Made by a program: the position numbers and the translations under genes
Assembly (NCBI RefSeq): GCF_018613875.1
Contig: NZ_JAGGPJ010000005.1
Coordinates: forward strand, 1 to 64,000
Length of the DNA: 64,000 bases
Direction: 5' to 3'
Source of the DNA: Arthrobacter sp. ISL-28
Lineage (GTDB): Bacteria; Actinomycetota; Actinomycetes; Actinomycetales; Micrococcaceae
Notes under the pieces: model-generated
What the model saw: the letters and a program-made list of their open reading frames with translations, nothing else
Databases searched by the model: none
What the model was told of the DNA's origin: nothing
Part shown: in pieces, positions 1 to 9,082 of the stretch
Layout: each line of letters starts with the position of its first letter
Position numbering within the stretch: the stretch's first letter is position 1

Positions 1-584
1 TCGACGAGTCCGAGGTCCTGACCCCGGCCGACTACACCAACCACATCGACAAATGGGAATTCACCGTTCCCTTCGTCTGCGGTGCCACCAACCTCGGTGA
101 GGCGCTGCGCCGCATCAACGAGGGCGCGGCCATGATCCGTTCCAAGGGCGAGGCCGGCACCGGGGACGTCTCCAACGCCACCACGCACATGCGCCAGATC
201 CGCGCCGAGCTCCGCCGGCTGTCCTCCCTGCCCGAGGACGAGTTGTATGTTGCGGCGAAGGAGCTGCAGGCCCCGTACGAACTGGTCAAGGAAGTTGCCG
301 CCACCGGCAAGCTTCCCGTGGTGCTGTTCACCGCCGGTGGCATCGCCACCCCGGCCGACGCCGCGATGATGATGCAGCTCGGCGCCGACGGCGTGTTCGT
401 CGGCTCGGGCATCTTCAAGTCCGGCAACCCGGCCCAGCGGGCCGCCGCCGTCGTGAAGGCCACCACCTTCTTCGATGACCCCGATGTCATCGCCAAGGCC
501 TCGCGCGGCCTGGGTGAAGCCATGGTGGGCATCAACGTTGACGAGATCCCGCAGCCGCACCGCCTCGCCGAGCGCGGCTGGTAA
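1..584 (+). CDS. pdxS: Pyridoxal 5'-phosphate synthase lyase subunit PdxS (3' part)
   Basis: C-terminal about 193 residues of PdxS; the reading frame is already open at position 3 and the 5' end lies outside the window. PdxS is the (beta/alpha)8 synthase that builds PLP from ribose 5-phosphate, glyceraldehyde 3-phosphate and ammonia supplied by PdxT. Visible family signatures are the segment around [19 protein letters not shown], the phosphate-binding [22 protein letters not shown] stretch (read in two parts) and the VGSGIFKS loop. The gene ends with TAA and is followed by a long hairpin. Its partner pdxT is not adjacent but 5.6 kb downstream. Confidence 0.97.
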   Translation, partial: DESEVLTPADYTNHIDKWEFTVPFVCGATNLGEALRRINEGAAMIRSKGEAGTGDVSNATTHMRQIRAELRRLSSLPEDELYVAAKELQAPYELVKEVAATGKLPVVLFTAGGIATPADAAMMMQLGADGVFVGSGIFKSGNPAQRAAAVVKATTFFDDPDVIAKASRGLGEAMVGINVDEIPQPHRLAERGW

Positions 585-595
585 CTTCCTTCACT

Positions 596-651
596 CGATT
601 GCTCCGTAACCGCCCTTTAGAGCGACCAAAACGGCGGTTACGGAGCAATCG
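596..651. terminator. Long perfect inverted repeat between convergent genes
   Basis: A perfect 19-bp inverted repeat (arms 596-614 and 633-651, 18-nt loop) sits between the pdxS stop and the M3 peptidase stop. It probably ends transcription from both sides. Neither arm is followed by a clear T run, so it is not a textbook intrinsic terminator. Confidence 0.7.
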
Positions 652-657
652 ATGGGG

Positions 658-2670
658 TTATTCGAGGCCGCGGCGCTTCAGGAGCGGCTCAAGCTTGGCA
701 TCCCGGCCGCGGAATGTGCGGAAGGATTCCAGCGGGTCCCTGCTGTTGCCCCAGGCCAGGAGCTCGGTGCGAAAACGGTCGCCGTTGGCGCGGCTGAGGC
801 CGCCGTTCTCGGTGAACCAGTCGACGGTCTCCGCGTCCAGCACCTCGCTCCAGATATAGGAGTAGTAGCCCGCGGCGTAGTAGTCTCCGGCGAAGATGTG
901 CTGGAAGTAGCCCGAGCGGTAGCGCGGCGGTATGAGGGTGTGCGCCACTCCCGCCGCGGCCAGTGCCTTCGCCTCGAACTCCAGGGGGTCCTGGGGAACA
1001 CTGCCGGCATCGAGGACGTGCCACGCCAGGTCCAGCAGCGCGGCGCCCAGGTACTCCGTGGTGGCGAAGCCCTCGCCCCAAAGACGCGATTCGTTCAGCC
1101 GGTCAACGACGTCCTGGGGGAGCTGTTCTCCCGTGGCGTGGTGGCGTGCGTAATTGGCCAAGACCTCGGGCCACATGATCCACATTTCATTCACCTGGGA
1201 CGGGTACTCGACGAAGTCCCGCGGCACATTGGTCCCTGAGAACCGCGGATAAGTGACGTCCGAGAAAAGTCCGTGCAGGGCGTGCCCGAACTCATGGAAG
1301 AGGGTGCGGACTTCGTCGAGCGTCAGCAGGGTGGGCTCGCCGGCCGGCGGCTTGGAGATGTTCAGGTTGTTGATCACTACGGGCCTCGTGCCCAGGAGTT
1401 CGGCCTGGTCGACCAGCGAATTCATCCAGGCTCCGCCCCGCTTCGATTCCCGCGTGTAATAGTCGCCGAGGAAGAGCCCCAGCTCCGAGCCGTCCTCGTT
1501 GCGCACCTCCCAGACCCGGACATCCTCGTGGTAGCCGGAGAGGTCCGGCCGCTCCTGGAACGTGATGCCGTACAGCGACGTGGCGGCGAAAAACACACCG
1601 TCAGCCAAGACCCGGTTCAGCTCGAAATACGGCCGGATGGCCTGCTCGTCCACCGCGTAGCGTTCGCGGCGCACTTTGGCGGAATAGTAGGACCAGTCCC
1701 AGGCTTCAAGCGGGTGCCCGGCGCTCTCGGCCAAGGCCGCTGCTTCGGCGTCGGCGTTGCGGACGGCCGGCGGTGCCAGCCGGTTAAGCATGGTCCGGAC
1801 CGCCCCGAAGTCCGGCGCCGTCTGCCGGTCCACCACGAGTTCGGCGAAGTTGGCGAAGCCCAGCAGGGCAGCCTTCTCCGCACGCAGCCGCACCATGGAC
1901 CTGACGAGGTCCAGCACATCAAGGCTGCCTCCGCTGCTGCCCCGGGCGATGGATGCCTCATAGAGGCGGCGGCGGACCTCACGGTTCTCCAGGGAAGCCA
2001 GGGCGGGCTGGCTGCTCGGCTGGATGAGGGTCAGGAGGAACTTCCCCTCATGCCCCGCCAATCGGGCGGCTTCCGCGGCGCTGGAGATCTCGTCCGCCGG
2101 GAGGCCAGCCAGGTCGGCGGCATCGTCCAGCAGCAAGGACGCACTCTTCATGCCCTCCTTGACACGCTGGCCGAACTCGGTGCCCAGCCTGGCAAGCTCG
2201 GCGTTCAGTTCCTTGAGCTTTTCCTGCCCTTCGTCGCTGAGCTGGATTCCGGACTGGCGGAATTCCTTGAGGTATTCCTCAACAAGCCGCTGCGACTCCG
2301 AGTCGAGGCCTTCCGTATCGACGGCGGCGAAGCGCTCGTACAGCGCCCGGTTGAGATAGACGGCATCCTGGTGCGCGGTGAATCGCGGCGACAGCTCCGT
2401 TTCGAGTTCCTCGATGGTGTCCGAGGCGTCCGCCGACACCAGCGTGAAGAAGGAGGCAGCCGCCCGCTGCAGCAGCCGGCCTGAGCGTTCCATGGCCAGC
2501 GCGGTGTTCTCGAAGTTTGCCGGCTCCGGGTTGTCCACAATGGCCTGGATCTCTGCCAAATGTTCTGCAAGCCCGGCATCAACTGCTTCGGCGTAATGGT
2601 TGTCCTGAATGGCCGCAAAGGGAGGCAGCCCGAACGGCAGTTCGCTCGGGCTCAGCAGGGGATTAGTCAT
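658..2670 (-). CDS. M3 family zinc oligopeptidase (Dcp/oligopeptidase A type)
   Basis: A 670-residue cytoplasmic metallopeptidase that degrades short peptides. The zinc motif HEFGH is at residues 459-463, followed by the distal glutamate region (EYPSQVNEMW). The length matches peptidyl-dipeptidase Dcp and oligopeptidase A, and no signal peptide is seen. The start ATG at 2670 gives the usual MTNPLL...PFGLPPF N-terminus of actinobacterial members. It is convergent with pdxS and divergent from the CapA-like gene. The sequence does not separate a dipeptidyl carboxypeptidase from an endopeptidase. Confidence 0.93.
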   Translation of the reverse strand: MTNPLLSPSELPFGLPPFAAIQDNHYAEAVDAGLAEHLAEIQAIVDNPEPANFENTALAMERSGRLLQRAAASFFTLVSADASDTIEELETELSPRFTAHQDAVYLNRALYERFAAVDTEGLDSESQRLVEEYLKEFRQSGIQLSDEGQEKLKELNAELARLGTEFGQRVKEGMKSASLLLDDAADLAGLPADEISSAAEAARLAGHEGKFLLTLIQPSSQPALASLENREVRRRLYEASIARGSSGGSLDVLDLVRSMVRLRAEKAALLGFANFAELVVDRQTAPDFGAVRTMLNRLAPPAVRNADAEAAALAESAGHPLEAWDWSYYSAKVRRERYAVDEQAIRPYFELNRVLADGVFFAATSLYGITFQERPDLSGYHEDVRVWEVRNEDGSELGLFLGDYYTRESKRGGAWMNSLVDQAELLGTRPVVINNLNISKPPAGEPTLLTLDEVRTLFHEFGHALHGLFSDVTYPRFSGTNVPRDFVEYPSQVNEMWIMWPEVLANYARHHATGEQLPQDVVDRLNESRLWGEGFATTEYLGAALLDLAWHVLDAGSVPQDPLEFEAKALAAAGVAHTLIPPRYRSGYFQHIFAGDYYAAGYYSYIWSEVLDAETVDWFTENGGLSRANGDRFRTELLAWGNSRDPLESFRTFRGRDAKLEPLLKRRGLE

Positions 2671-2741
2671 GAAGCAACCCTTTCATGCAGCCGTGGAGTT
2701 CACAATGATGGGCGGTCACGTTTTTGGACGGTGCACCACCG

Positions 2742-2747
2742 TAGGAT
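2742..2747 (+). promoter_or_regulatory. -10 box of a leaderless promoter for the CapA-like gene
   Basis: TAGGAT followed by exactly 7 nt and then ATG at 2755, so transcription would begin at or next to the start codon. No convincing -35 hexamer is seen at 16-18 bp. Confidence 0.5.
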
Positions 2748-2754
2748 TACGGAC

Positions 2755-4032
2755 ATGGGGAATTCTGACACCACATTTTTCAGCCGGTCGGCCCGGGCGA
2801 TTGCGGCGGCATCGCTGATGGCGTCTTTAGCGTCCTGCGGCGTCGTCGCCGAGCAGGGCAACAGGTCGGGCGGATCCGCCGGCGGGGGGCAGGGTACGGT
2901 CAGTGCCTCGCCCGGCGCATCAGCGTCGCCGACGCAAGCGAGCCAGAGTCCGACGCCCAGCCCCACGCCGACGCCGGGCGCAGGACCGGAGTGCAAGGCT
3001 GTCCGCTGCGCCTCGGTCCTCGTCACCGGTGACATGCTCGTCCACACCCAACTGTGGGAGCAGGCGCGCCAGGATGCGTTCGCGACGGGCGCCAAGGGGC
3101 TGGACTTCGGCCCGCTGCTCGAGGGCCAGCGGGGCTATATCGAGCAGAGCGACCTTGCCATTTGCCACCAGGAAACGCCGGTGGCAGCTCCCGCTGGTCC
3201 CTTCTCGGCCTACCCCTCGTTTAACGTGCCGCCGCAGATCATCGCTGCCTCCAAATCCGTGGGCTATCAGGCGTGCACTACGGCGAGCAACCACACGATC
3301 GACCAGGGCACGGAAGGCCTGATCCGGACCCTGGACGCGCTGGATGCCTCCGGCCTGCAGCACACCGGCTCCTACCGCACGGAGGCGGAGGCGAAAGGTA
3401 TCCTCATCCTGCCGACGGAAGCCGCACAGATCGCCGTCATCGAGGCCACCTACGGCCTCAATGGACAGATTCCGGAACAGGACTGGCAGGTGGACATGCT
3501 CGACGCCCCGGCCATGATTGCGAAGGCGAAGAGGGCCAGGCAGCTTGGCGCGGACATCGTGCTCGGTGTCATGCACGCAGGTGACGAATATGCCAGCGCT
3601 CCGAATGCCCAGCAGCAGGAAGTGGCGCACGCCCTCGTGGACAGCGGGCAGTTCACCATGATCTATGGCCACCACACGCACTCCGTGCTGCCGATTGAAA
3701 AGTACAAAGGTACGTGGATTGTCTACGGGCTAGGCAACGGCGTGACGGAGCTGTCGCCCACCTACGTGGTCAACAACGAGGGACTGCTGGTGCGGGCCCA
3801 GTTCAGCCAGGGTGCTGACGGAAAATGGGTGGCCGCCGATCTGGGCTGGGCACCTTCCGTCATCGTCAATGCTCCCTACCGCTGGTGTTCGGTGGCGTCA
3901 GACGCGCCGCAGGGCGCCTGTGCCGGCCCTGCCGCCGACGCCGAGACGCGGCAGCGGACCAAGACGGTGGTGGAGTCGATGGGGGCAGCGAAGGCAGGGG
4001 CCCACGAGCTCCTCATCACCAAGGAGCGGTGA
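2755..4032 (+). CDS. CapA-family (PGA_cap fold) lipoprotein
   Basis: A 425-residue predicted lipoprotein. A short basic N-terminus and hydrophobic stretch end in the lipobox L-A-S-C with the lipidated Cys at residue 28, followed by a Ser/Pro/Thr-rich linker to about residue 80. The rest is a CapA-type metallophosphatase-fold domain: VLVTGDMLVH, a TTASNHTIDQG segment, MHAGDEYA and IYGHHTHSV followed by a YGLGNG loop. CapA relatives are linked to poly-gamma-glutamate or surface polymer handling, but no capB/capC genes are nearby, so the substrate is unknown. ATG 2755 is preferred over in-frame upstream codons because it directly precedes the signal peptide and a -10 box lies 7 nt before it. Confidence 0.85.
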   Translation: MGNSDTTFFSRSARAIAAASLMASLASCGVVAEQGNRSGGSAGGGQGTVSASPGASASPTQASQSPTPSPTPTPGAGPECKAVRCASVLVTGDMLVHTQLWEQARQDAFATGAKGLDFGPLLEGQRGYIEQSDLAICHQETPVAAPAGPFSAYPSFNVPPQIIAASKSVGYQACTTASNHTIDQGTEGLIRTLDALDASGLQHTGSYRTEAEAKGILILPTEAAQIAVIEATYGLNGQIPEQDWQVDMLDAPAMIAKAKRARQLGADIVLGVMHAGDEYASAPNAQQQEVAHALVDSGQFTMIYGHHTHSVLPIEKYKGTWIVYGLGNGVTELSPTYVVNNEGLLVRAQFSQGADGKWVAADLGWAPSVIVNAPYRWCSVASDAPQGACAGPAADAETRQRTKTVVESMGAAKAGAHELLITKER

Positions 4033-4046
4033 CCGGGTCGTAGCCG

Positions 4047-4077
4047 GCCCCCTTTAGCGGCATTCCGCTAAGGGGGC
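4047..4077. terminator. Hairpin terminator between convergent genes
   Basis: The arm GCCCCCTTTAGCGG (4047-4060) pairs with CCGCTAAGGGGGC (4065-4077) with one bulged base. It lies between the stops of the CapA-like gene and gatD and probably acts in both directions. Confidence 0.65.
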
Positions 4078-4097
4078 TCACTAGGGCGGGCTCTGCT

Positions 4098-4838
4098 TTA
4101 GCGGGGGCGGCGGGCGGCGTGCTCCCTGGCCAGTACCGCATAGTGGTCGTCGGGCGTGCCCGGCGTAAAGCTGCCGTACTTCCGCTCGACGGCGGTCCGG
4201 ATCAGGTAGTCGGCGATGGCAGGGTTCTTGGGCAGCAGCGATCCGTGCAGGTAGCTCGCCACGATGTTGCGGTAGCGGGCCCCCTCCTGACCGTCGCTGC
4301 TGTTGTTGCCGGTTCCCTTGGCCACGGTGCCGAGTGGCGCCACGCCGGGGCCGAGGCTGGTCTGCCCGGAGTGGTTTTCGTAGCCAAGCACCTCACCGAA
4401 CTCTGCCGTGGTGACCTTCACGTTGCCGATCAGCCGTTCGTCCGTGCCGTAGGTTTCCACATCGAGAGCGCCGATGCCGGGAATGACCTCACCGGTGCGG
4501 GTCTTGAAAAAGCGCCCGAACAGCTGGTACATGCCGCAGATGAGCAGCATGGGGGTGCCATCTTCGGTCATGTTCCTCAGCGTTTCAGCGCGGGACTGCA
4601 GATCATCCTGGATGACCAGCTGCCCGCTATCCTGCCCGCCTCCGCCGACGATGATGTCCACCTGGTCGGGAAAGGCGTCACCCACGTTGTACTCCAGCAG
4701 CTCTGGTGTGTAGCCGTGCCATTTCAGCCGCTGCTGCAAGACCAGGGCGTTGCCCCAGTCACCGTAGATGTTCATGTCGCGGGGATATAGCTGCAGGACC
4801 CTGATGGTTCCCTTGCTCCCCGTTGTCCCGGGGGTCAC
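4098..4838 (-). CDS. gatD: Lipid II glutamine amidotransferase subunit GatD
   Basis: A 246-residue class I, CobB/CobQ-like glutamine amidotransferase. With MurT it amidates the alpha-carboxyl of D-glutamate in the peptidoglycan stem peptide, giving D-isoglutamine. The nucleophile is Cys101 in LLICGMYQ and the partner histidine is His198 in SYLHGSLLP. The GGGGQDSGQ segment (65-73) is the family's oxyanion region. ATG overlaps the murT stop by 4 bp, so the two are translationally coupled. D-Glu amidation is needed for normal cross-linking in Gram-positive bacteria. Confidence 0.94.
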   Translation of the reverse strand: MTPGTTGSKGTIRVLQLYPRDMNIYGDWGNALVLQQRLKWHGYTPELLEYNVGDAFPDQVDIIVGGGGQDSGQLVIQDDLQSRAETLRNMTEDGTPMLLICGMYQLFGRFFKTRTGEVIPGIGALDVETYGTDERLIGNVKVTTAEFGEVLGYENHSGQTSLGPGVAPLGTVAKGTGNNSSDGQEGARYRNIVASYLHGSLLPKNPAIADYLIRTAVERKYGSFTPGTPDDHYAVLAREHAARRPR

Positions 4839-6127
4839 GAGACCACCTCCACTGTGGTGATTTTGGACAATTCGCGGCGGATGGCGAGCATGGCCGTATA
4901 TGTGCAGAATACTCGCTTCGGCTTGCCTTGGCCTTTGCGGATAAAGTCGGCCAGCGCGGGGGCAATCTCCGTCTGAACGTCGCTGACCGGTACTTCGTCA
5001 TACTGCAGCCGCAGTGCCATGTCGTAAGCGCGCGAGCCGGTCAGCTGGTCCACGCCGTCCGCGCGGAGAGACTCGAAGTCGACGTCCCACAGCCAGGACA
5101 TGTCGCGGCCGTCCGCGTAGTTGTCGTTGATGGCGATCATGGTGGCATAGCCGCCTGCCGGGAAGGATTTCAGCCCCAGCCGGAAACCGCTCGGGTTCTT
5201 GACCAGGACCAGATCCAGCGGGAGGCCGTCGACGACGAGGCTCTCACCTCGGCCGAAGGCCGGTGCCACCTGGGAAAGGGCAGCGAGCAGGGCGCTGTTG
5301 TCTGCTGTGCCAGCGCCGCTGCCACAGATGCTGCGGGCCAGGGACAGGGCCGCGGCCGCATTGAAGATGTTGTAGACGCCGCGGAGCTTCATCGCAGTGG
5401 TGACCGTGACGCCGTCGTACTCAAAATCGGCGTTGTCCGCGCCCACGCGGCGGAGAACGACGTCGGCATGCGGCTTTTGCGGTACGGCCGCCAGCGGGGG
5501 GCTGCCGGGACCGGCCCGCAGTTCGTCATCATTGGGGAAAGTGCTGAGCAGGGAGTCGTCCAGCCCGAAGTAGCGGACCTCAGGGCCGTCCAGTTTTTCG
5601 GCGATCCGGGCGACGCGCGTGTCTTCGCGGTTCAGGACGACGGTCCCGGTGGTCTTGGAGGCGATGTGCTGGAGTAGCTGGGCAGTCTTGTCGATTTCCC
5701 CGAAGCGGTCCAGCTGGTCGCGCAGCACGTTCAGCAGGAGGCTGTAACGCGGCGGAACCCGGTTGACGAAGTGCACGGCGTGGGCTTCGTCGAGCTCCAG
5801 CACGGCGATGTCCGCCTCGAGGCGGCCGCGCCAGTCCACCTCGCCCAGCAGTGCGGCAGCTACGCCCCTGGTGAAGTTGCTGCCGGTGCGGTTGGTAAAC
5901 ACCTTCAGACCCTGGCTTTCGAGCAGTTCCACCACCATCTTCGTGGTGGTGGTTTTGCCGTTGGTTCCGCTGATCACCGCCACACCGTGGGGGAGGGTGG
6001 ACAGTGTCCGCTGCATGAAGCCGGGGTCGATCTTCTCGACCACCAGCCCAGGAAAAGCGGAGCCTCCGCCCCGGAGCCGGGTAGCCCGGCGGACGAGCTT
6101 GCCGAGCATAACGCTGAAGGAAAACAT
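4835..6127 (-). CDS. murT: Lipid II isoglutaminyl synthase subunit MurT
   Basis: A 430-residue Mur-ligase-fold ATPase, partner of GatD, acting on lipid II at the inner face of the membrane. The P-loop SGTNGKTTTTK starts at residue 53, the middle domain carries LELDEAH and NVLRDQLDR, and the C-terminal domain ends at ITTVEVVS. ATG 6127 begins the typical MFSFSVMLGKLVRR N-terminus. A frame open further upstream is not needed, because a -10 TATATT lies 7 nt before this ATG. Unlike MurT proteins of Firmicutes, no CxxC pairs of a Cys4 zinc ribbon are present. Confidence 0.93.
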   Translation of the reverse strand: MFSFSVMLGKLVRRATRLRGGGSAFPGLVVEKIDPGFMQRTLSTLPHGVAVISGTNGKTTTTKMVVELLESQGLKVFTNRTGSNFTRGVAAALLGEVDWRGRLEADIAVLELDEAHAVHFVNRVPPRYSLLLNVLRDQLDRFGEIDKTAQLLQHIASKTTGTVVLNREDTRVARIAEKLDGPEVRYFGLDDSLLSTFPNDDELRAGPGSPPLAAVPQKPHADVVLRRVGADNADFEYDGVTVTTAMKLRGVYNIFNAAAALSLARSICGSGAGTADNSALLAALSQVAPAFGRGESLVVDGLPLDLVLVKNPSGFRLGLKSFPAGGYATMIAINDNYADGRDMSWLWDVDFESLRADGVDQLTGSRAYDMALRLQYDEVPVSDVQTEIAPALADFIRKGQGKPKRVFCTYTAMLAIRRELSKITTVEVVS

Positions 6128-6134
6128 GCTCTGT

Positions 6135-6140
6135 AATATA
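6135..6140 (-). promoter_or_regulatory. -10 box of a leaderless promoter for murT-gatD
   Basis: TATATT on the reverse strand, then 7 nt, then the murT ATG. Together with the pdxT promoter it forms a compact 90-bp divergent control region. Confidence 0.55.
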
Positions 6141-6205
6141 TCCCAGTAGCGGCATGCAATCAGGCCGGGCAGTGCCGGCGGGACCTGCGACAGCGTCCGG
6201 CACAC

Positions 6206-6211
6206 TATGAT
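6206..6211 (+). promoter_or_regulatory. -10 box of a leaderless promoter for pdxT
   Basis: TATGAT followed by 6 nt and the pdxT ATG at 6218. No Shine-Dalgarno sequence fits before this ATG, which agrees with leaderless initiation. The -35 is weak. Confidence 0.55.
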
Positions 6212-6217
6212 ATTTGG

Positions 6218-6940
6218 ATGACCAATCCCCTTTCTGCCGCGGTTCCGCGCCTTAGTGCAGGCATCGGTACAGGCTTGCGCATCGGCGTCCTGGCACTCCA
6301 AGGCGACTTCCGCGAGCACCTGCGCGCCGTCGAAACGGCCGGTGCCACCGGCGTCGGCGTCCGCCGGCCTGCGGAACTGGACGGCCTGGACGGACTCATC
6401 ATTCCCGGCGGGGAATCCACCGCGATCGACAAACTCGCGCGGGCCTTCGAGCTCGCGGACCCGCTGCGCAAGCACATCGCCGAAGGCCTCCCCGTGTACG
6501 GGTCCTGCGCCGGGATGATCCTGCTCGCGCACGACATCGCCGATCCCGCCACCGATCTGGCCGGCAATCCCCAGCAGACCTTCGGCGGCCTGGACATCAC
6601 TGTGCGGCGCAACGCCTTCGGCCGCCAGCGGGAGTCCTTTGAAACCGATCTGGACTTCAAGGGCCTGGACTTCAGCGCTACTGAAGTGGGCGTGGCGCCC
6701 GTGCACGCTGTCTTCATCCGTGGACCGTGGGTGGAGCGGGTGGGACCCGGCGTCGAGGTGCTGGCCCAGGTGGAGCCGGCGGACCCGGCCCACGCCTCCC
6801 ACGCGGCCGATCTGCAGGGGACAGCTAGAATTGTTGCAGTGCGCTCCGGCCAACTGCTGGCCACCTCCTTCCACCCGGAAGTGACGGGGGAGAAGCGCGT
6901 GCATGAACTTTTTATCCGCATGATCAGAGGAGAAGCGTAA
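6218..6940 (+). CDS. pdxT: Pyridoxal 5'-phosphate synthase glutaminase subunit PdxT
   Basis: A 240-residue class I glutaminase that feeds ammonia to PdxS. The signatures are [12 protein letters not shown] near residue 23, GGEST (64-68), the nucleophile Cys97 in YGSCAGM, and the His/Glu pair in SFHPEVTGE near the C-terminus. It carries an N-terminal extension of about 20 residues compared with the compact family form. The start is set by a -10 box 6 nt upstream. It lies 3 bp before yebC and is likely transcribed with yebC-ruvCAB. Confidence 0.95.
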   Translation: MTNPLSAAVPRLSAGIGTGLRIGVLALQGDFREHLRAVETAGATGVGVRRPAELDGLDGLIIPGGESTAIDKLARAFELADPLRKHIAEGLPVYGSCAGMILLAHDIADPATDLAGNPQQTFGGLDITVRRNAFGRQRESFETDLDFKGLDFSATEVGVAPVHAVFIRGPWVERVGPGVEVLAQVEPADPAHASHAADLQGTARIVAVRSGQLLATSFHPEVTGEKRVHELFIRMIRGEA

Positions 6941-6943
6941 AGC

Positions 6944-7699
6944 ATGTCAGGCCACTCCAAATGGGCAACGACCAAGCACAAGAAGGCCATCATTGACAGC
7001 CGCCGGGCAAAGTCGTTCGCCAAACTGATCAAGAACATTGAGGTTGCGGCCCGCATGGGCGGACCTGACCTCGCCGGCAACCCCGGGCTGGAACTGGCTG
7101 TCACCAAGGCCAAGAAGACCTCGGTGCCGAACGACAACATCGACCGTGCCATCAAGCGCGGCGCCGGCCTCACCGGCGAAGTTGTGGACTACACGGAGAT
7201 CATGTACGAAGCTCGCGGCCCGCAGGGCTCAGCGCTGCTGATCGAGTGCCTCACCGACAACAAGAACCGCGCGGCCTCCGAGGTGCGGCTGGCGATCTCC
7301 CGCAACGGCGGCACCATCGCCGATCCCGGTTCAGTCAGCTATCTCTTCACACGCAAGGGCGTGGTGACCCTTCCGAAGAACGACCTCAGCGAGGACGACG
7401 TCCTGATGGCCGTGCTCGAGGCGGGCGCCGAGGAAGTCAAGGACAACGGCGACGCTTTTGAAATCCACTCGGACCCGAAGGACCTTCAGGCTGTCCGTGA
7501 CGCGCTCAAGGAAGCCGGGATCGAGTACGACACCGACGAGGCCGAGTTCGTCCCGTCGATGGAGGTGCCGCTTGACCTGGATGCCGCCAAGAAGTTTATG
7601 AAGCTCGTCGACGCCCTCGAAGACCTTGACGACGTGCAGAACGTCTACAGCAACGCTGACCTCAGTGACGAAGTGCAGGCTGCACTGGAAGCCGAGTGA
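6944..7699 (+). CDS. yebC: YebC/PmpR-family protein (TACO1 family)
   Basis: A 251-residue member of the YebC family. It starts with the near-invariant [15 protein letters not shown] and contains the RGAGL and NRAASEVR blocks. Relatives act as DNA-binding regulators or, as shown for YebC and mitochondrial TACO1, help translation of proline-rich stretches. The site beside ruvC is the standard bacterial arrangement. SD GAGGAG lies about 11 nt before ATG, overlapping the end of pdxT. Confidence 0.95.
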   Translation: MSGHSKWATTKHKKAIIDSRRAKSFAKLIKNIEVAARMGGPDLAGNPGLELAVTKAKKTSVPNDNIDRAIKRGAGLTGEVVDYTEIMYEARGPQGSALLIECLTDNKNRAASEVRLAISRNGGTIADPGSVSYLFTRKGVVTLPKNDLSEDDVLMAVLEAGAEEVKDNGDAFEIHSDPKDLQAVRDALKEAGIEYDTDEAEFVPSMEVPLDLDAAKKFMKLVDALEDLDDVQNVYSNADLSDEVQAALEAE

Positions 7700-7778
7700 C
7701 TTCCCGCTTTGCCTTCTGAGCGTTCTTTCCGGACCGCTCCGTTTCCTGAACGCTTGTTTCCTGATGGGGGGCCGGAAA

Positions 7779-8357
7779 GTGACGCTGCGCGTACTGGGTG
7801 TTGATCCCGGTCTTACCCGCTGCGGCATCGGCGTGGTGGACGTGGAAAAGAACCGCCGCGCCACCATGGTGGCCGTCGGCGTGGTGGGGACCTCTCCCCA
7901 GGAGACTCTGGATCAGCGCCTCCTGGTCATCGCGCTCTCCATTGATGACTGGCTCGACCGGTATGCGCCCGACGTACTGGCCGTGGAACGCGTGTTCTCC
8001 CAGCTGAACGTCAGCACCGTCATGGGCGTCGCCCAGGCCTCCGGCGTCGTGATAGCCGCAGCCGCCCGGCGGGGAATCCCGGTGGCTCTCCACACGCCGT
8101 CGGAAGTCAAAGCGGCGGTAACCGGCAGCGGAAGCTCGAACAAGGACGCCGTCACCAAACTGGTGACCAAGATTCTTAGGCTGGACGCCCCGCCCCGCCC
8201 GGCGGACGCCGCCGATGCGCTTGCCCTAGCCATCACACATGCGTGGCGGGCTGGCAGCGGAGCCTCAATTGCCACCACCGGGCCGGGCAGCCAGTCGCTG
8301 ACGCCGGCGCAGCGTGCCTGGGCCGAGGCGGAGGCCAAGGCGCGCCGTGCGCGCTGA
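7779..8357 (+). CDS. ruvC: Holliday junction endodeoxyribonuclease RuvC
   Basis: A 192-residue RNase H-fold resolvase that cuts Holliday junctions moved by RuvAB. The acidic catalytic residues are in GVDPGLT (first Asp), AVERVF (Glu) and the C-terminal [11 protein letters not shown] (two Asp). GTG 7779 is chosen because it gives the family N-terminus [11 protein letters not shown]; the frame is open upstream but that part resembles nothing. The tail after about residue 170 is low complexity. Confidence 0.95.
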   Translation: MTLRVLGVDPGLTRCGIGVVDVEKNRRATMVAVGVVGTSPQETLDQRLLVIALSIDDWLDRYAPDVLAVERVFSQLNVSTVMGVAQASGVVIAAAARRGIPVALHTPSEVKAAVTGSGSSNKDAVTKLVTKILRLDAPPRPADAADALALAITHAWRAGSGASIATTGPGSQSLTPAQRAWAEAEAKARRAR

Positions 8358-8437
8358 TTGTCCGGGGCCCTTGCTAGGGTATTCGTAGATATGTTCGGAT
8401 AGTCGGTTTTAGCCGGCGGTAGTTCAGGAGCCCGGCC

Positions 8438-9082
8438 TTGATAAGTTTTCTCCGCGGAACCGTAGCGCACGTTGGCCTGTCGACTGCCGTGATCGACCTT
8501 AACGGGGCCGGCATGAGTGTCAACGCCACTCCGCAGACCCTCAGCAGGCTCCGCACGGGCGAGCAAGGGAAGCTCTTCACGTCCCTGATTGTGCGGGAAG
8601 ATTCCCTGACCCTCTTCGGCTTCGCCAGCGACGACGAACGTGAGGTCTTCGACGTCCTGCTCAGCGTCAGCGGGGTAGGCCCGAGGCTTGCCCTGGCCGT
8701 CCTGGCGGTCCATGATCCTGAAGCTATCCGGGTCGCGGCGCACACCGGGGACAGCAAAACGTTCACTAAGGTTCCGGGCATCGGCCCGAAAGTTGCCGGC
8801 CGCATCGTGCTCGAGCTCGCCGGAAAGCTCGTGCCGCACGGCACTGCGGCCAGCGCCGCCCCGGCCCCCTCCGGCGAATCGGTTTGGAAACCGCAGGTGG
8901 TGGCCGCCATGACCAGCCTCGGCTGGTCGGAGAAGGACGCCACCGGCAGCATCGATAAAGCCCTCGCCGAGACCCCCGACCTGGCGGACCAGGGCAATGT
9001 CGCCGAGATTCTGCGGACCACCCTGCGCTGGCTTGGCCAGGACGGGGCCAGGGCCGGCAACAGGGTAGGCAGCCGTGGCTGA
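8438..9082 (+). CDS. ruvA: Holliday junction DNA helicase subunit RuvA
   Basis: A 214-residue protein that binds the four-way junction and loads RuvB. The OB-fold N-terminus is MISFLRGTV, and two helix-hairpin-helix motifs are visible, SGVGPRLA and PGIGPKVA. A flexible linker is followed by the RuvB-binding domain. The start is TTG 8438 with SD AGGAG at 8426-8430 and a 7-nt spacing. It overlaps ruvB by 8 bp. Confidence 0.96.
   Translation: MISFLRGTVAHVGLSTAVIDLNGAGMSVNATPQTLSRLRTGEQGKLFTSLIVREDSLTLFGFASDDEREVFDVLLSVSGVGPRLALAVLAVHDPEAIRVAAHTGDSKTFTKVPGIGPKVAGRIVLELAGKLVPHGTAASAAPAPSGESVWKPQVVAAMTSLGWSEKDATGSIDKALAETPDLADQGNVAEILRTTLRWLGQDGARAGNRVGSRG

Noticed and set aside
1273-2484. Long open frame opposite the M3 peptidase
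   Set aside because: It mirrors a clear metallopeptidase gene, has no recognisable domain or SD, and such frames are common in GC-rich coding DNA.
2755-4032. Capsule (poly-gamma-glutamate) operon
   Set aside because: CapA-like gene stands alone; no capB/capC/capD neighbours.
6128-6904. Upstream extension of the murT frame
   Set aside because: It runs antisense through pdxT. The family N-terminus and a -10 box place the murT start at 6127.
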